DNA of 64,000 bases. Origin: Rheinheimera sp. A13L (GTDB taxonomy: Bacteria > Pseudomonadota > Gammaproteobacteria > Enterobacterales > Alteromonadaceae). The stretch is from positions 62,001-126,000 of the forward strand of contig NZ_AFHI01000071.1 in assembly GCF_000217935.1 (NCBI RefSeq), in the 5' to 3' direction. The translations under genes and the position numbers were made by a program. This document shows, piece by piece, positions 43,588 through 52,305 of the stretch. The notes below the pieces were generated by a model that was not told the origin of the DNA, searched no databases, and was given only the letters and a program-made list of their open reading frames with translations. Each line of letters opens with the position of its first letter. Within the stretch, counting starts at the first letter, position 1.

Positions 43588-45873
43588 TTAAGTCCAGCTT
43601 TCTATATATTCCTCCAGAGCGGCCAGGTGCCGCTCTATTGTTATATGGAAATTGATCAACTGATTTTCCATACCTTGCAGTTCAGTACTTTGTTCCAGTA
43701 GTTTTGCCTGATGTTGCACCCACAATAGTCCTACCGAAGCTGCAGCCCCTTTTAGTTTATGAGCCGCCTCCTGAAACTCTGTGACATCCTGCTGCACAGC
43801 AGTCTCCATCATTTTATTCACATAACCAGGCAACAATTGAGTAAATAACTGCACACTGCGTAACATGGTCTTTTTACCTAAAGATTGCAGATAGTCGTCC
43901 AGGGTTTGTTGATCAAGAATTTGCTGGTCATGAGCTTTTTCAGCGGTGATTTCTTTAGGTGCAGGAGCGCCAAACAGCTGATGTAAAATTTGGTCCAGCT
44001 TATTGGTATTAATGGGTTTAGCTAAAGAGCCATCCACCCGCACGTCTTGCAACTGTTGCTCGGCTTTACGCACATTAGCACTTAATACCACCACCGGCAG
44101 TCTGGCTAAAGCGGGTTCAGAGCGGATAAAACGCGCCACCTGATCACCTGACATATCAGGTAATTGCATATCCAGCAGCACCAGATCTATATCATCTTCG
44201 GTTTCAAGCAAAGCCATAGCATCTTCGCCAGTTTCTGCCAGAATGACCTGATGACCACGCTGCTCCAGCAAATTAGTGGCAATTTCAGCATTTAAAGGCA
44301 CATCCTCTACCAGCAATATAGTTAAAGCCGGATACATAGCCTGCGGCACGGCAACTGGCGCTGATGTCAGTTGAGCAGGTAAAGACATGCTAAAAGTACT
44401 GCCCTGACCTTGCACACTGCTCAGTTTAATCTGACCGGACATAGCTTCAACTAAAGCACGGGACACAGATAAACCTATGCCTGAGCCCACTATACTTAAA
44501 CGCCTGCCGTCGCTGGATTTATAGTACATATCAAAAATACGCTGCTGTTCAGCCTCAGCTATACCTATGCCTGTATCTGTGACACTAAAACAAAGCTTAG
44601 CCGGATCATCAGTAGTTAATGAAACCTCCAGTTGCACAGAACCACGGGCGGTAAATTTCACTGCATTATTAATTAGATTCCATAACACTTGCCGAACCCG
44701 GGTTGGATCCAAACGGACATAAAGCTGGCCTGGCAGAGCTGCAGGCTCAATAAACAACAGGCCTTTTTGCTGACAGATTAAGTGGGCAAAATTACAAATA
44801 TCGTGGACAAAATCATTCAGTGGCACAGACTGATAAACAATATCCAAATCCTGACGATCTATTTTATCTAAGTCGATAATATCGTTAAAAATATTACCTA
44901 AGGTTTCTGCACTGCTGAAGATAGTATTGCTCCAGCTGCGCTGCTCTGTGGATAACGGACTCTCCAACAAACGCCTTGTTAAACCTACAATACCGTTGAG
45001 CGGCGTACGCAGTTCATGACTTAAGGTAGCAATAAACTTGCCTTTGTCCTGATAAGCTTTTTCCAGTGCCTGTTCAGCCAGTTTACGGGAGGTGATATCC
45101 CGGCCAAAACCAAGCAAACCTATATAACGGCCTTGTTTATCAAAAAATGGTACTTTGCGCATTTCAAACCATAACATGCGGCCATCAGGGGTTTGATAAT
45201 CCACATCCAATGTCAGCTCTACCCGACTGGCAGAAATTTCCTGATCCGTCAGGATAGCTATAGGGGTTGATTCAGCGTCATAGAGTTCTGCCGGATAATG
45301 ACCTATCAACTCTTTGGCGGATTTACCCATAATGACTTCAAACATCTTATTACAGCTGACAAAACGGCCGGTTTCGTCACGGTAATAAAATAAGTCAGGC
45401 GAGCTGTCCACTATAGAGCGGATTAATAAACTTTGTTCTTCCAGCTCTTGCTGAGTTTTACGGCGTTCAGTAATTTCACGGCGTAATTCGTCCACAGCGC
45501 GGCGTTTGGCCTGAAAAGCTTTTTTCCGCTCTTCAATTTCAAAGTTCAGCTGACGAATGGTTTCCTGCATGTTCTGGTTCAGTAGTTTTTCTTGCCGGAT
45601 AGAATCCTGTAAATAAAACAACGCCTCGTCTAAATGCCGAACCAGATAAAAACTGCTTAACAAAAAGGCAGGAGTTACAGAAGCAGAAAACAGTAAAGCG
45701 CCCAGAACCATGGACCAAAGCACCATATCGTGGATCAACAGACTGTACAGGCCTGTCATTACACCTGTCAGCGCCTGCAACAGGATAAAGCACAGGCAAA
45801 AACACTGTAACCAGCCCCATTGAGTTAAAAACCCGGCTAAACGCCGGACTAGCGGGTGAACACTTTGCTGCAT
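43588..45873 (-). CDS. arcB: Hybrid sensor kinase ArcB
   Basis: Protein of 761 residues with the full ArcB layout: two membrane helices (about 22-43 and 52-76), coiled coil (85-145), PAS domain (about 148-262), HisKA with His286 in SHELRTPLNG, ATPase domain (NNAVKF, DTGIGI, GSGIGLSVS), receiver with Asp568 and HPt with His705 in AAHKLKG. The phosphorelay should pass to ArcA, encoded opposite. By alignment with E. coli, Cys180 is kept (Cys174 here, FVSCNKMF) but Cys241 is replaced by Trp235 (DGRMLWFEMRK), so the two-disulphide redox switch cannot form in the same way. Confidence 0.93.
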   Translation of the reverse strand: MQQSVHPLVRRLAGFLTQWGWLQCFCLCFILLQALTGVMTGLYSLLIHDMVLWSMVLGALLFSASVTPAFLLSSFYLVRHLDEALFYLQDSIRQEKLLNQNMQETIRQLNFEIEERKKAFQAKRRAVDELRREITERRKTQQELEEQSLLIRSIVDSSPDLFYYRDETGRFVSCNKMFEVIMGKSAKELIGHYPAELYDAESTPIAILTDQEISASRVELTLDVDYQTPDGRMLWFEMRKVPFFDKQGRYIGLLGFGRDITSRKLAEQALEKAYQDKGKFIATLSHELRTPLNGIVGLTRRLLESPLSTEQRSWSNTIFSSAETLGNIFNDIIDLDKIDRQDLDIVYQSVPLNDFVHDICNFAHLICQQKGLLFIEPAALPGQLYVRLDPTRVRQVLWNLINNAVKFTARGSVQLEVSLTTDDPAKLCFSVTDTGIGIAEAEQQRIFDMYYKSSDGRRLSIVGSGIGLSVSRALVEAMSGQIKLSSVQGQGSTFSMSLPAQLTSAPVAVPQAMYPALTILLVEDVPLNAEIATNLLEQRGHQVILAETGEDAMALLETEDDIDLVLLDMQLPDMSGDQVARFIRSEPALARLPVVVLSANVRKAEQQLQDVRVDGSLAKPINTNKLDQILHQLFGAPAPKEITAEKAHDQQILDQQTLDDYLQSLGKKTMLRSVQLFTQLLPGYVNKMMETAVQQDVTEFQEAAHKLKGAAASVGLLWVQHQAKLLEQSTELQGMENQLINFHITIERHLAALEEYIESWT

Positions 45874-46344
45874 TATCTGCCTTTGAAAATCAATTCGTCA
45901 CAACAAGGGGCAAGCTACCCGATACATAGTGTTGTTTTAGTCCAGCAAGTCTGCCAGATCCTGCAGCTTTTTGTCCTGCTAAATTTTGTCCTCTACAGAG
46001 CTAAAACAGGTAAAGACCCATGATTGTGAGCATTTTTTAACCAAACATCAGTTTTACTGACGAAGAATGATTGACAGAAGATGACAGAGCGGTTAAATCT
46101 TAAAGCCATCTGAATTTATTCATCTGCAAAGTAATATGCTAAAAAAAGCGGTATCGCTCTCTACATATTACTACTCGTCCTACTACCTGTCGGAGTGGTT
46201 TAACGAGTAGCCAAACCACCAGCTCACTGCTGGGTGTTTGCTATTTAAAACTAAACCATAACAACTAACAGCCTGCTGAAAATCACTCTGCAACCCGGTT
46301 GCCAGAGCAGACAGTGCTGTAATGAAGCAACAGGTAATAAAAAA
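45874..46344. other. Divergent region between arcB and the TonB receptor gene
   Basis: 471 bases with no supported gene. It must carry the arcB promoter (minus) and the receptor promoter (plus). An 8-bp inverted repeat, CTACTCGT (46171-46178) and ACGAGTAG (46203-46210), could be a hairpin or operator. An apparent minus-strand frame from 46407 crosses the receptor start and is discarded. AGGTAA precedes the receptor ATG. Confidence 0.45.
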
Positions 46345-49260
46345 ATGTTTAAACCATCTATGCTTTCGCTGGCCATTGCGGCTTGCTGCTTTTCCGTATC
46401 TGCTCAAACTGAAACTACAACAGAAAACGATTCAATAGAAAAAATCGAAGTTACAGGCTCCCGCCTCAAGGGGGTTGATTTAGAGGGCGCTCAGCCACTG
46501 GTCGTGATCAGCAGCGACGATATTAAGAAATCCGGCGCTAATACTATTTTTGATTTATTGAAAGACGTAGGCCAATTGAGAGGCGGCGAAGGCACTTTTT
46601 CTACCTCTGAAAGTGGCGCTACCTCAACTTCAACACCAGCAGGTCAGGCTGCAGCATCATTGCGTGGTTTAGGCCCGGCTTCTACTTTGACACTGATTAA
46701 CGGGCGTCGTGTTGCAGCCAGCTCTTTTGCCGCTGGCACTCAGAACTTTGTTGACGTTAACAGCATTCCTTTAGCTGCTGTAGAGCGTATTGAAGTATTA
46801 GCCACAGGCGCATCGGCCGTTTATGGTGCCGACGCCGTAGCTGGTGTTATTAACTACATACTGAAAAAAGATTACGAAGGCGTGGAGCTTAATGCCTCTT
46901 ATGGTGACAGCATGGCGTCCAGCGATGAGAGCCGCCGTAACCTGAATCTGGTAGTTGGTCAACAAGTAGCTGGTGGTCAGTTGACTGTATTCGCGGATTA
47001 TTTTGACCGTAATGCCTTTAGTGCTCAGGACAGAGATTTTACCCGCTCTCCACTCTTGCAAAGCTCATACTCCTATCTGCCAAAAAACACACCTAATATT
47101 TATTACCGCTCAGTACGTTCAGGTGATGAACTGGCCACGCCCGGCTGTGCGACAGCACTTGTAACCACAGAGTTTGGTGAAGAAATTTGCGCTTATTACC
47201 CCAATGAAGATGACCAACTGAACTCAGATTTAACCAGTTACTCCACTGGCGCTATTTTCCAAAAAGATTTTGGCGATATCAGCTGGAATACAGATGTATT
47301 TTTCAGCAATACCAAATCAGTGGCCATCTCAAGCCCGGCGCCAATTAACAAACTGGATGACAGTGAAGGCCCTTATGTTGACGAAAGCGCTCTGGATGTT
47401 TTTGAACCGGCCATCCGTGACGAGTTACTCGACCAGTTAAGGATATCCCGCTTTGAAACACTGGCTGGCCGCGAGCTTCGTGGTTTTGCTTTTGATGCCC
47501 GTTTTGGCACACCTCGTACAGTAGAAGTAGAAACTGATGCTTTGCGTTTAGTCAGTGCTTTGTCTGGTTCTATCGGCGATTGGGGCTGGGAGTCAGCCGT
47601 AATCTACTCTGAATCAAAATCTGATCAGTTGGCCACTCAGGGTATTTATAACAGATATAAATATCATGCAGCTTTAGCAGGAGAACTTTGCTCCAATGGC
47701 AGCATCGCCAGCTACGACGCTGATAACGACAGCTTAAGTTGCAGCAGCGGCTCTTTAGGCGCTATGTATAACCCTTTCCTGCAAAATGACAGCAACAACG
47801 ATACCTTGTTAGCTTTGGCTCAGGAAATGCCAAGCCGCAAAGGTAAAAGCACTGTGGTCGGCTGGGATGCGCGTTTTAACGGCGATTTGATGGAATTTAA
47901 CGATGGCGTCATTAGCTCTGCTTTTGGCCTGGAAGTTCGTAAAGAAAAAATTACCGACACACCGTCTGACAATGCTGTAGCACGTGCTGAAAATGGTTAT
48001 CTGGTTGATGTATTTGGTTTTGGTTCCAGTCTGTCTGCAGCAGAACGTACCCAATGGGCTGCGTTTTCAGAATTTAACGTACCGCTGGCCAGTACTTTAG
48101 ATATGCAACTGGCGGCACGTTATGATCATTTTGACGATTTTGGCAGTACATTTAACCCTAAAATTGGCTTTAGTTATCGCCCTATAGAAGAACTGATTGT
48201 CAGAGCCTCTTACGCTACGTCATTCCGAGCACCTTCCTTAACTCAGGCTGGAGTAAAACTAAGAACCACCACAGCAAGTTTTGATTGTGGCGCCAACCAG
48301 GCTGTTGCAGATTTATTCTGCGAAGGTTTTGGTGATGAGCGCAGCGGCAACAACGTACTGGAGTTGGGGAACCCACAACTGCAGGCTGAAGAATCAGACT
48401 CCATCAGTTTAGGTTTTGCTTTAAGCCTGACAGAAGACAGTACTTTAACAGTGGATTACTGGCGCTTTGAGCATGAAAATCTGGTCGATACCAATATGAC
48501 AGGTGTTCTGGCCCGCGCTATTGGGGATGCTTCTTTACGCCATTGTGGATTGGTGCCAGCAGGTGCCCAGGGTATTTCTTTTGATGAAGAGCTTTGTGAT
48601 GTTACGGACAACGCGGGCCTTAATATAACGCAAGACGGCGCCAATATGGCTGAAATACTGGATGAATGGGTTACTTTAGATAACCCACTGTATAAGGAAT
48701 TGCCGCTCTATCGTGACCATGTACTGTTACTGGATAATACCGGTGAACAAACTGTCAGTGGTATCGATCTGGCCTACGATCACAGGTTTAATACTGAAAT
48801 TGGAACCTTTGGCCTGAGCCTGGATGCCACTCGTTATTTATCTTTTGAACGCAACAAAGCAGGTTCAGATGAAATTGAAGAGCTGATTGGCAGCTGGCGT
48901 TACCCTGAAACCGTAGCTGGCGTGCGTTTTAGCTGGTCCAAAGGTGACTTCTTCAGCAGTATTTCGGCAAACTACACGGATTCTTATGAAGATGATATCT
49001 CCGGCTTGCGCCGCAGAGAGCTTTCAGAACTTGATGATCTTGGCGTCTTAAACGCAGAAGGTACCCGTCAGGTCTCATCCTGGACTACCTGGCGTATGAA
49101 TCTGGGATATGATTTTGCCCAAACCACAATCAGCTTTAATATCGACAATCTGCTTGATCGGGATCCACCAGCAGCTTATGGTTCAAGCCGTGGTTTTGAC
49201 TCTATTAATCATGATGCTTTAGGCCGCAGCTTCCGTATTGCACTAAGCCACAAGTTCTGA
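46345..49260 (+). CDS. TonB-dependent outer membrane receptor
   Basis: Protein of 971 residues. Signal peptide MFKPSMLSLAIAACCFSVSA, then the plug domain starting at IEKIEVTGSRLKG with GAQPLVVISSDDI, ASLRGLGPASTLTLINGRRV and ERIEVLATGASAVYGADAVAGVINY. The beta-barrel ends in the aromatic LSHKF. The gene belongs to the large group of receptors with RLKG-type N-termini common in Alteromonadales, which import peptides, glycans and metals. Its neighbours, a YfcC-type carrier and an isoaspartyl dipeptidase, suggest a peptide or amino-acid polymer substrate. Hairpin GCCGGGC/GCCCGGC follows. Confidence 0.93.
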   Translation: MFKPSMLSLAIAACCFSVSAQTETTTENDSIEKIEVTGSRLKGVDLEGAQPLVVISSDDIKKSGANTIFDLLKDVGQLRGGEGTFSTSESGATSTSTPAGQAAASLRGLGPASTLTLINGRRVAASSFAAGTQNFVDVNSIPLAAVERIEVLATGASAVYGADAVAGVINYILKKDYEGVELNASYGDSMASSDESRRNLNLVVGQQVAGGQLTVFADYFDRNAFSAQDRDFTRSPLLQSSYSYLPKNTPNIYYRSVRSGDELATPGCATALVTTEFGEEICAYYPNEDDQLNSDLTSYSTGAIFQKDFGDISWNTDVFFSNTKSVAISSPAPINKLDDSEGPYVDESALDVFEPAIRDELLDQLRISRFETLAGRELRGFAFDARFGTPRTVEVETDALRLVSALSGSIGDWGWESAVIYSESKSDQLATQGIYNRYKYHAALAGELCSNGSIASYDADNDSLSCSSGSLGAMYNPFLQNDSNNDTLLALAQEMPSRKGKSTVVGWDARFNGDLMEFNDGVISSAFGLEVRKEKITDTPSDNAVARAENGYLVDVFGFGSSLSAAERTQWAAFSEFNVPLASTLDMQLAARYDHFDDFGSTFNPKIGFSYRPIEELIVRASYATSFRAPSLTQAGVKLRTTTASFDCGANQAVADLFCEGFGDERSGNNVLELGNPQLQAEESDSISLGFALSLTEDSTLTVDYWRFEHENLVDTNMTGVLARAIGDASLRHCGLVPAGAQGISFDEELCDVTDNAGLNITQDGANMAEILDEWVTLDNPLYKELPLYRDHVLLLDNTGEQTVSGIDLAYDHRFNTEIGTFGLSLDATRYLSFERNKAGSDEIEELIGSWRYPETVAGVRFSWSKGDFFSSISANYTDSYEDDISGLRRRELSELDDLGVLNAEGTRQVSSWTTWRMNLGYDFAQTTISFNIDNLLDRDPPAAYGSSRGFDSINHDALGRSFRIALSHKF

Positions 49261-49323
49261 CATCGGAGCAACGCGACAATGGCCCACAGGCCTTAGAACG
49301 CCATGGATGGCGGCGAATAATTA

Positions 49324-49342
49324 GCCGGGCTTTTAGCCCGGC
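49324..49342 (+). terminator. Hairpin after the TonB receptor gene
   Basis: GCCGGGC pairs with GCCCGGC around a TTTTA loop, 64 bases after the stop and 22 before the carrier ATG. There is no strong T-tract, so partial attenuation rather than full termination is possible. Confidence 0.45.
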
Positions 49343-49363
49343 TGCATTTAACAGGTAAATCTC

Positions 49364-50845
49364 ATGCAAGTTACAAGCAAAAAACCGGTCAGCATGCCGG
49401 ACGCTTTTGTCATACTTTTTTTTGTGATGATAGCGGCAGCTATTGCATCTCACCTTATTCCGGCTGGTTACTTTCAGATGTTACCGGAAACAGTAAATGC
49501 AGCAGGTGAAACGGTTAAAGCACGTATTGACCCAAATAGTTTTCAACTGGCGGCTGAACAAAATAAAGCAGTGCCTTTGTTTGGCGAAGGAGGTGAAGTT
49601 GGCTTTCTGAACTATGCCTTTGAGGGTATGGTTTCAGGCGACAAAATGGGCGCAGCTATAGGGGTTATTGCCTTTATTCTGCTGACAGGTGGTGCCTTTG
49701 GCATCATTATGAAAACGGGAGCTGTGAATAATGGCATTCTGGCTTTAATAGCAAAAACCAAAGACATAGACTTTTTGTTTATACCTTTGATGTTTTTTCT
49801 GTTTTCTTTAGGTGGTGCTGTCTTTGGCATGGGTGAAGAAGCCATCGCCTTTTGTATCGTTTTATTACCTTTAATGCTGGCTTTAGGTTACGACGCTATT
49901 ACCACTGTACTGGTTACTTATATAGCGACCCAAATTGGTTTTGCCACCTCCTGGATGAACCCATTCAGTGTGTCTATAGCTCAGGGTATAGCTGGATTGC
50001 CCCCTATGTCAGGGGCTGATTATCGTATTGCGCTTTGGGCAGTGTTCACCTTGTTTGGCATTATTTTTACCATGCGTTATGCCGCGAAAATTAAAAAGAA
50101 CCCCGAACTTTCTGTCAGCTTTGCTTCAGATCAAAAACTGCGGGCTGTGCAGCAGGAACAACAAAGCAGTAGCTTCGGTACCTTAGACGCCGCTATTTTA
50201 TTGCTCTTTGTTGCAGGCATTATCTGGGTAATTTGGGGTGTAGTAGCCAGGGGATATTATATTCCTGAAATTGCCACTCAGTTTTTTGCATTGGGTGTCG
50301 CCACAGCCATATTGGCTGTAATTGGCAAACGACTGACGGTGAACGAATCAGCTGATGCCTTTAAACACGGCGCAGCTGAGTTATTACCTGCCGCCATGAT
50401 AGTAGGTATGGCCAAAGGCATAGTGCTGCTTTTAGGGGGAGACGATGCAACAGAACCTTCAATACTTAATACTTTACTGCATTATGCCGGCAGTAGCTTT
50501 GATGGTTTTTCAGCTTATGTTTCTGCCTGGTTTATGTTGATTTTCCAATCGGTATTTAACTTCTTTGTCACCTCAGGTTCAGGTCAGGCTGCTTTAACTA
50601 TGCCTCTGGTCGCCCCTTTGGCCGATTTAGTGGGTGTATCTCGGCAGATTGCCGTTTTGGCCTTTCAACTGGGTGATGGTTTAACCAACTGCATAGTGCC
50701 TACATCAGCTTCTTTAATTGGTTGTTTAGGGGTAGTGCGGGTTGACTGGATGTTATGGGCAAAGTTTGCCTGGCGCTTGCAGCTTTGGCTTTTTGCGCTT
50801 GCAAGTACAGCAATACTGGTAGCAGTAGCCATTGGATATCAATAA
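49364..50845 (+). CDS. YfcC family carrier (DcuC/arginine-ornithine type)
   Basis: Inner membrane protein of 493 residues with about twelve hydrophobic helices. The N-terminal MPDAFVILFFVMIAAAIASH is followed by a periplasmic-loop block (SHLIPAGYFQM, VNAAGETVKAR), and later GGAVFGMGEEAIAFCIVL and NFFVTSGSGQAALTMPLVAP appear, all typical of the YfcC family related to DcuC and basic amino acid antiporters. Substrate not certain; basic amino acid or peptide exchange would fit the dipeptidase beside it. It is nine bases before iadA and therefore cotranscribed. Confidence 0.87.
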   Translation: MQVTSKKPVSMPDAFVILFFVMIAAAIASHLIPAGYFQMLPETVNAAGETVKARIDPNSFQLAAEQNKAVPLFGEGGEVGFLNYAFEGMVSGDKMGAAIGVIAFILLTGGAFGIIMKTGAVNNGILALIAKTKDIDFLFIPLMFFLFSLGGAVFGMGEEAIAFCIVLLPLMLALGYDAITTVLVTYIATQIGFATSWMNPFSVSIAQGIAGLPPMSGADYRIALWAVFTLFGIIFTMRYAAKIKKNPELSVSFASDQKLRAVQQEQQSSSFGTLDAAILLLFVAGIIWVIWGVVARGYYIPEIATQFFALGVATAILAVIGKRLTVNESADAFKHGAAELLPAAMIVGMAKGIVLLLGGDDATEPSILNTLLHYAGSSFDGFSAYVSAWFMLIFQSVFNFFVTSGSGQAALTMPLVAPLADLVGVSRQIAVLAFQLGDGLTNCIVPTSASLIGCLGVVRVDWMLWAKFAWRLQLWLFALASTAILVAVAIGYQ

Positions 50846-50854
50846 GGACATAAA

Positions 50855-52036
50855 ATGAGCACAGTAAAACTATTTAAAAATGCCCATCTGATAAGCCCTG
50901 TGGATTTGGGCACAATGGATCTTTTAGTAGCAGGTTCACAGATCGCAGCTTTGCAGCCTGGTTTTGATACCGGCAGCAGTAATTTGCCCATCGAAGTGAT
51001 TGATGCCAGCGATTGCTATTTAGTGCCGGGTTTTGTTGATTCTTTAGTGCATTTTATTGGTGGTGGCGGTGAAGGTGGTTTTGCCAGCCGCACTCCTGAA
51101 ATGCAGCTAACAGATGCCACTTTAGGCGGAGTCACCACAGCCATTGGCGTTTTGGGCACTGACGCCACCACCAGAACTTTAACTAATCTGCTGGCCAAAG
51201 CTCATGCGTTGGAAACTGAAGGTATCAGTACTTATTGCCATACAGGTTCTTACGAAATTCCATGCCGGACTTTAATGGGCTCCATCACAGACGACCTGAT
51301 CCTGATCGACAAATTTATTGGAGTAGGCGAAATAGCCATCAGCGATTTCCGTTCTTCTCAGCCCACTAAAGACGAAATTCGTAAAGTGGCAGCTGCGGCT
51401 AAAGTGGGTGGCATTTTATCAGGCAAAGCTGGCCTGGTCAGTGTGCATGTAGGGAGCGGAGATTCTTTATTACAGCCGCTATGGCAAGCAGTTGAAGGTA
51501 CAGAGCTTAAACTGTCACAGTTCTACCCTACTCATATTAACCGCAATGAAGCTGTATTTCAGGCCGGTCTTGAGTTTGCTAAGGCGGGTGGTGTTATTGA
51601 TTTTACCACCAGCACCACCAGCTACGACTTACAACATGGCGAAGTAGCAGCTGCAGCAGCTTTAGCCAGAGCTTTAGAGGCAGGTATTCCGGCCATGAAT
51701 CTGACATTAAGCTCAGATGGCAATGCCAGTTTGCCTGTCTATAACGACCATGGAGAATTAGTTGGGCTTGAGGTAGGTCAGGTACAAACTTTATATCAGG
51801 TCGCCCGCCAGGCAGTGCTTGAATACCGGGTCTCTTTACCTGATGCCATCACTGCTATTACTGCAGCACCAGCAGCAGTATTGGGGTTGAAGCAAAAAGG
51901 CCGTATTGCAGCAGGAATGGACGCAGACTTAGTGCTTTTGCATAAAAGTGATTTGACCATCCGTGATGTTTTTGCCAAAGGCCGTCAATTGGTGAAAGAC
52001 GGCAAGGCGCTGGTAAAAGGTACTTTTGAAAAGTAA
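50855..52036 (+). CDS. iadA: Isoaspartyl dipeptidase (IadA) with altered metal site
   Basis: Amidohydrolase of 393 residues, close in length and sequence to E. coli IadA, which splits beta-aspartyl dipeptides. Kept: His66, His198 (VSVHVGSG), His227 (YPTHINRN), Asp288 (LSSDGN), and the substrate loops GGGGEGG and GTDATTRT. Changed: the first His of the HxH pair (E. coli His68) is Leu64 (VDSLVHFIGG), and the bridging Lys162 is Glu159 (GVGEIAISD). Glu there is common in other amidohydrolases, but losing the HxH His is unusual and may alter metal content. It follows the YfcC carrier by nine bases. Confidence 0.9.
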   Translation: MSTVKLFKNAHLISPVDLGTMDLLVAGSQIAALQPGFDTGSSNLPIEVIDASDCYLVPGFVDSLVHFIGGGGEGGFASRTPEMQLTDATLGGVTTAIGVLGTDATTRTLTNLLAKAHALETEGISTYCHTGSYEIPCRTLMGSITDDLILIDKFIGVGEIAISDFRSSQPTKDEIRKVAAAAKVGGILSGKAGLVSVHVGSGDSLLQPLWQAVEGTELKLSQFYPTHINRNEAVFQAGLEFAKAGGVIDFTTSTTSYDLQHGEVAAAAALARALEAGIPAMNLTLSSDGNASLPVYNDHGELVGLEVGQVQTLYQVARQAVLEYRVSLPDAITAITAAPAAVLGLKQKGRIAAGMDADLVLLHKSDLTIRDVFAKGRQLVKDGKALVKGTFEK

Positions 52037-52080
52037 AAGCCTCCGTTAAGAGTTGATTTTCCATTCCATCATCCCAATTT

Positions 52081-52120
52081 AGCGAATATCCGACAGATTT
52101 AGTCGGGTATTCGCTTTTTT
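52081..52120 (+). terminator. Rho-independent terminator after iadA
   Basis: AGCGAATATCCGAC pairs with GTCGGGTATTCGCT (G-U tolerated) around AGATTTA, followed by TTTTT. It ends the carrier-iadA transcript before folE2. Confidence 0.85.
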
Positions 52121-52305
52121 CGCTTAAGCTATTCGAAAAAAATCAGCTTATAGAGCACATATTTTATACCGGCCCACGCAGCAAAATATGGTATAAAGTG
52201 CGCCAAATTTTCAGCAAGGTTTTCTATACAACCAACGAAATGATGCTACGGCTTCAGGAACGGCGGAGACAGAAAATCTTGCATTTGACGGACATTGGAG
52301 TATTC

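Noticed and set aside
46183-46407. 74-codon minus-strand frame overlapping the TonB receptor start
   Set aside because: It covers the receptor's signal peptide region on the opposite strand and has no ribosome site.
52121-52305. Zur operator upstream of folE2
   Set aside because: I looked for a GAAATGTTATA-type palindrome because FolE2 is often zinc-controlled, but found none.
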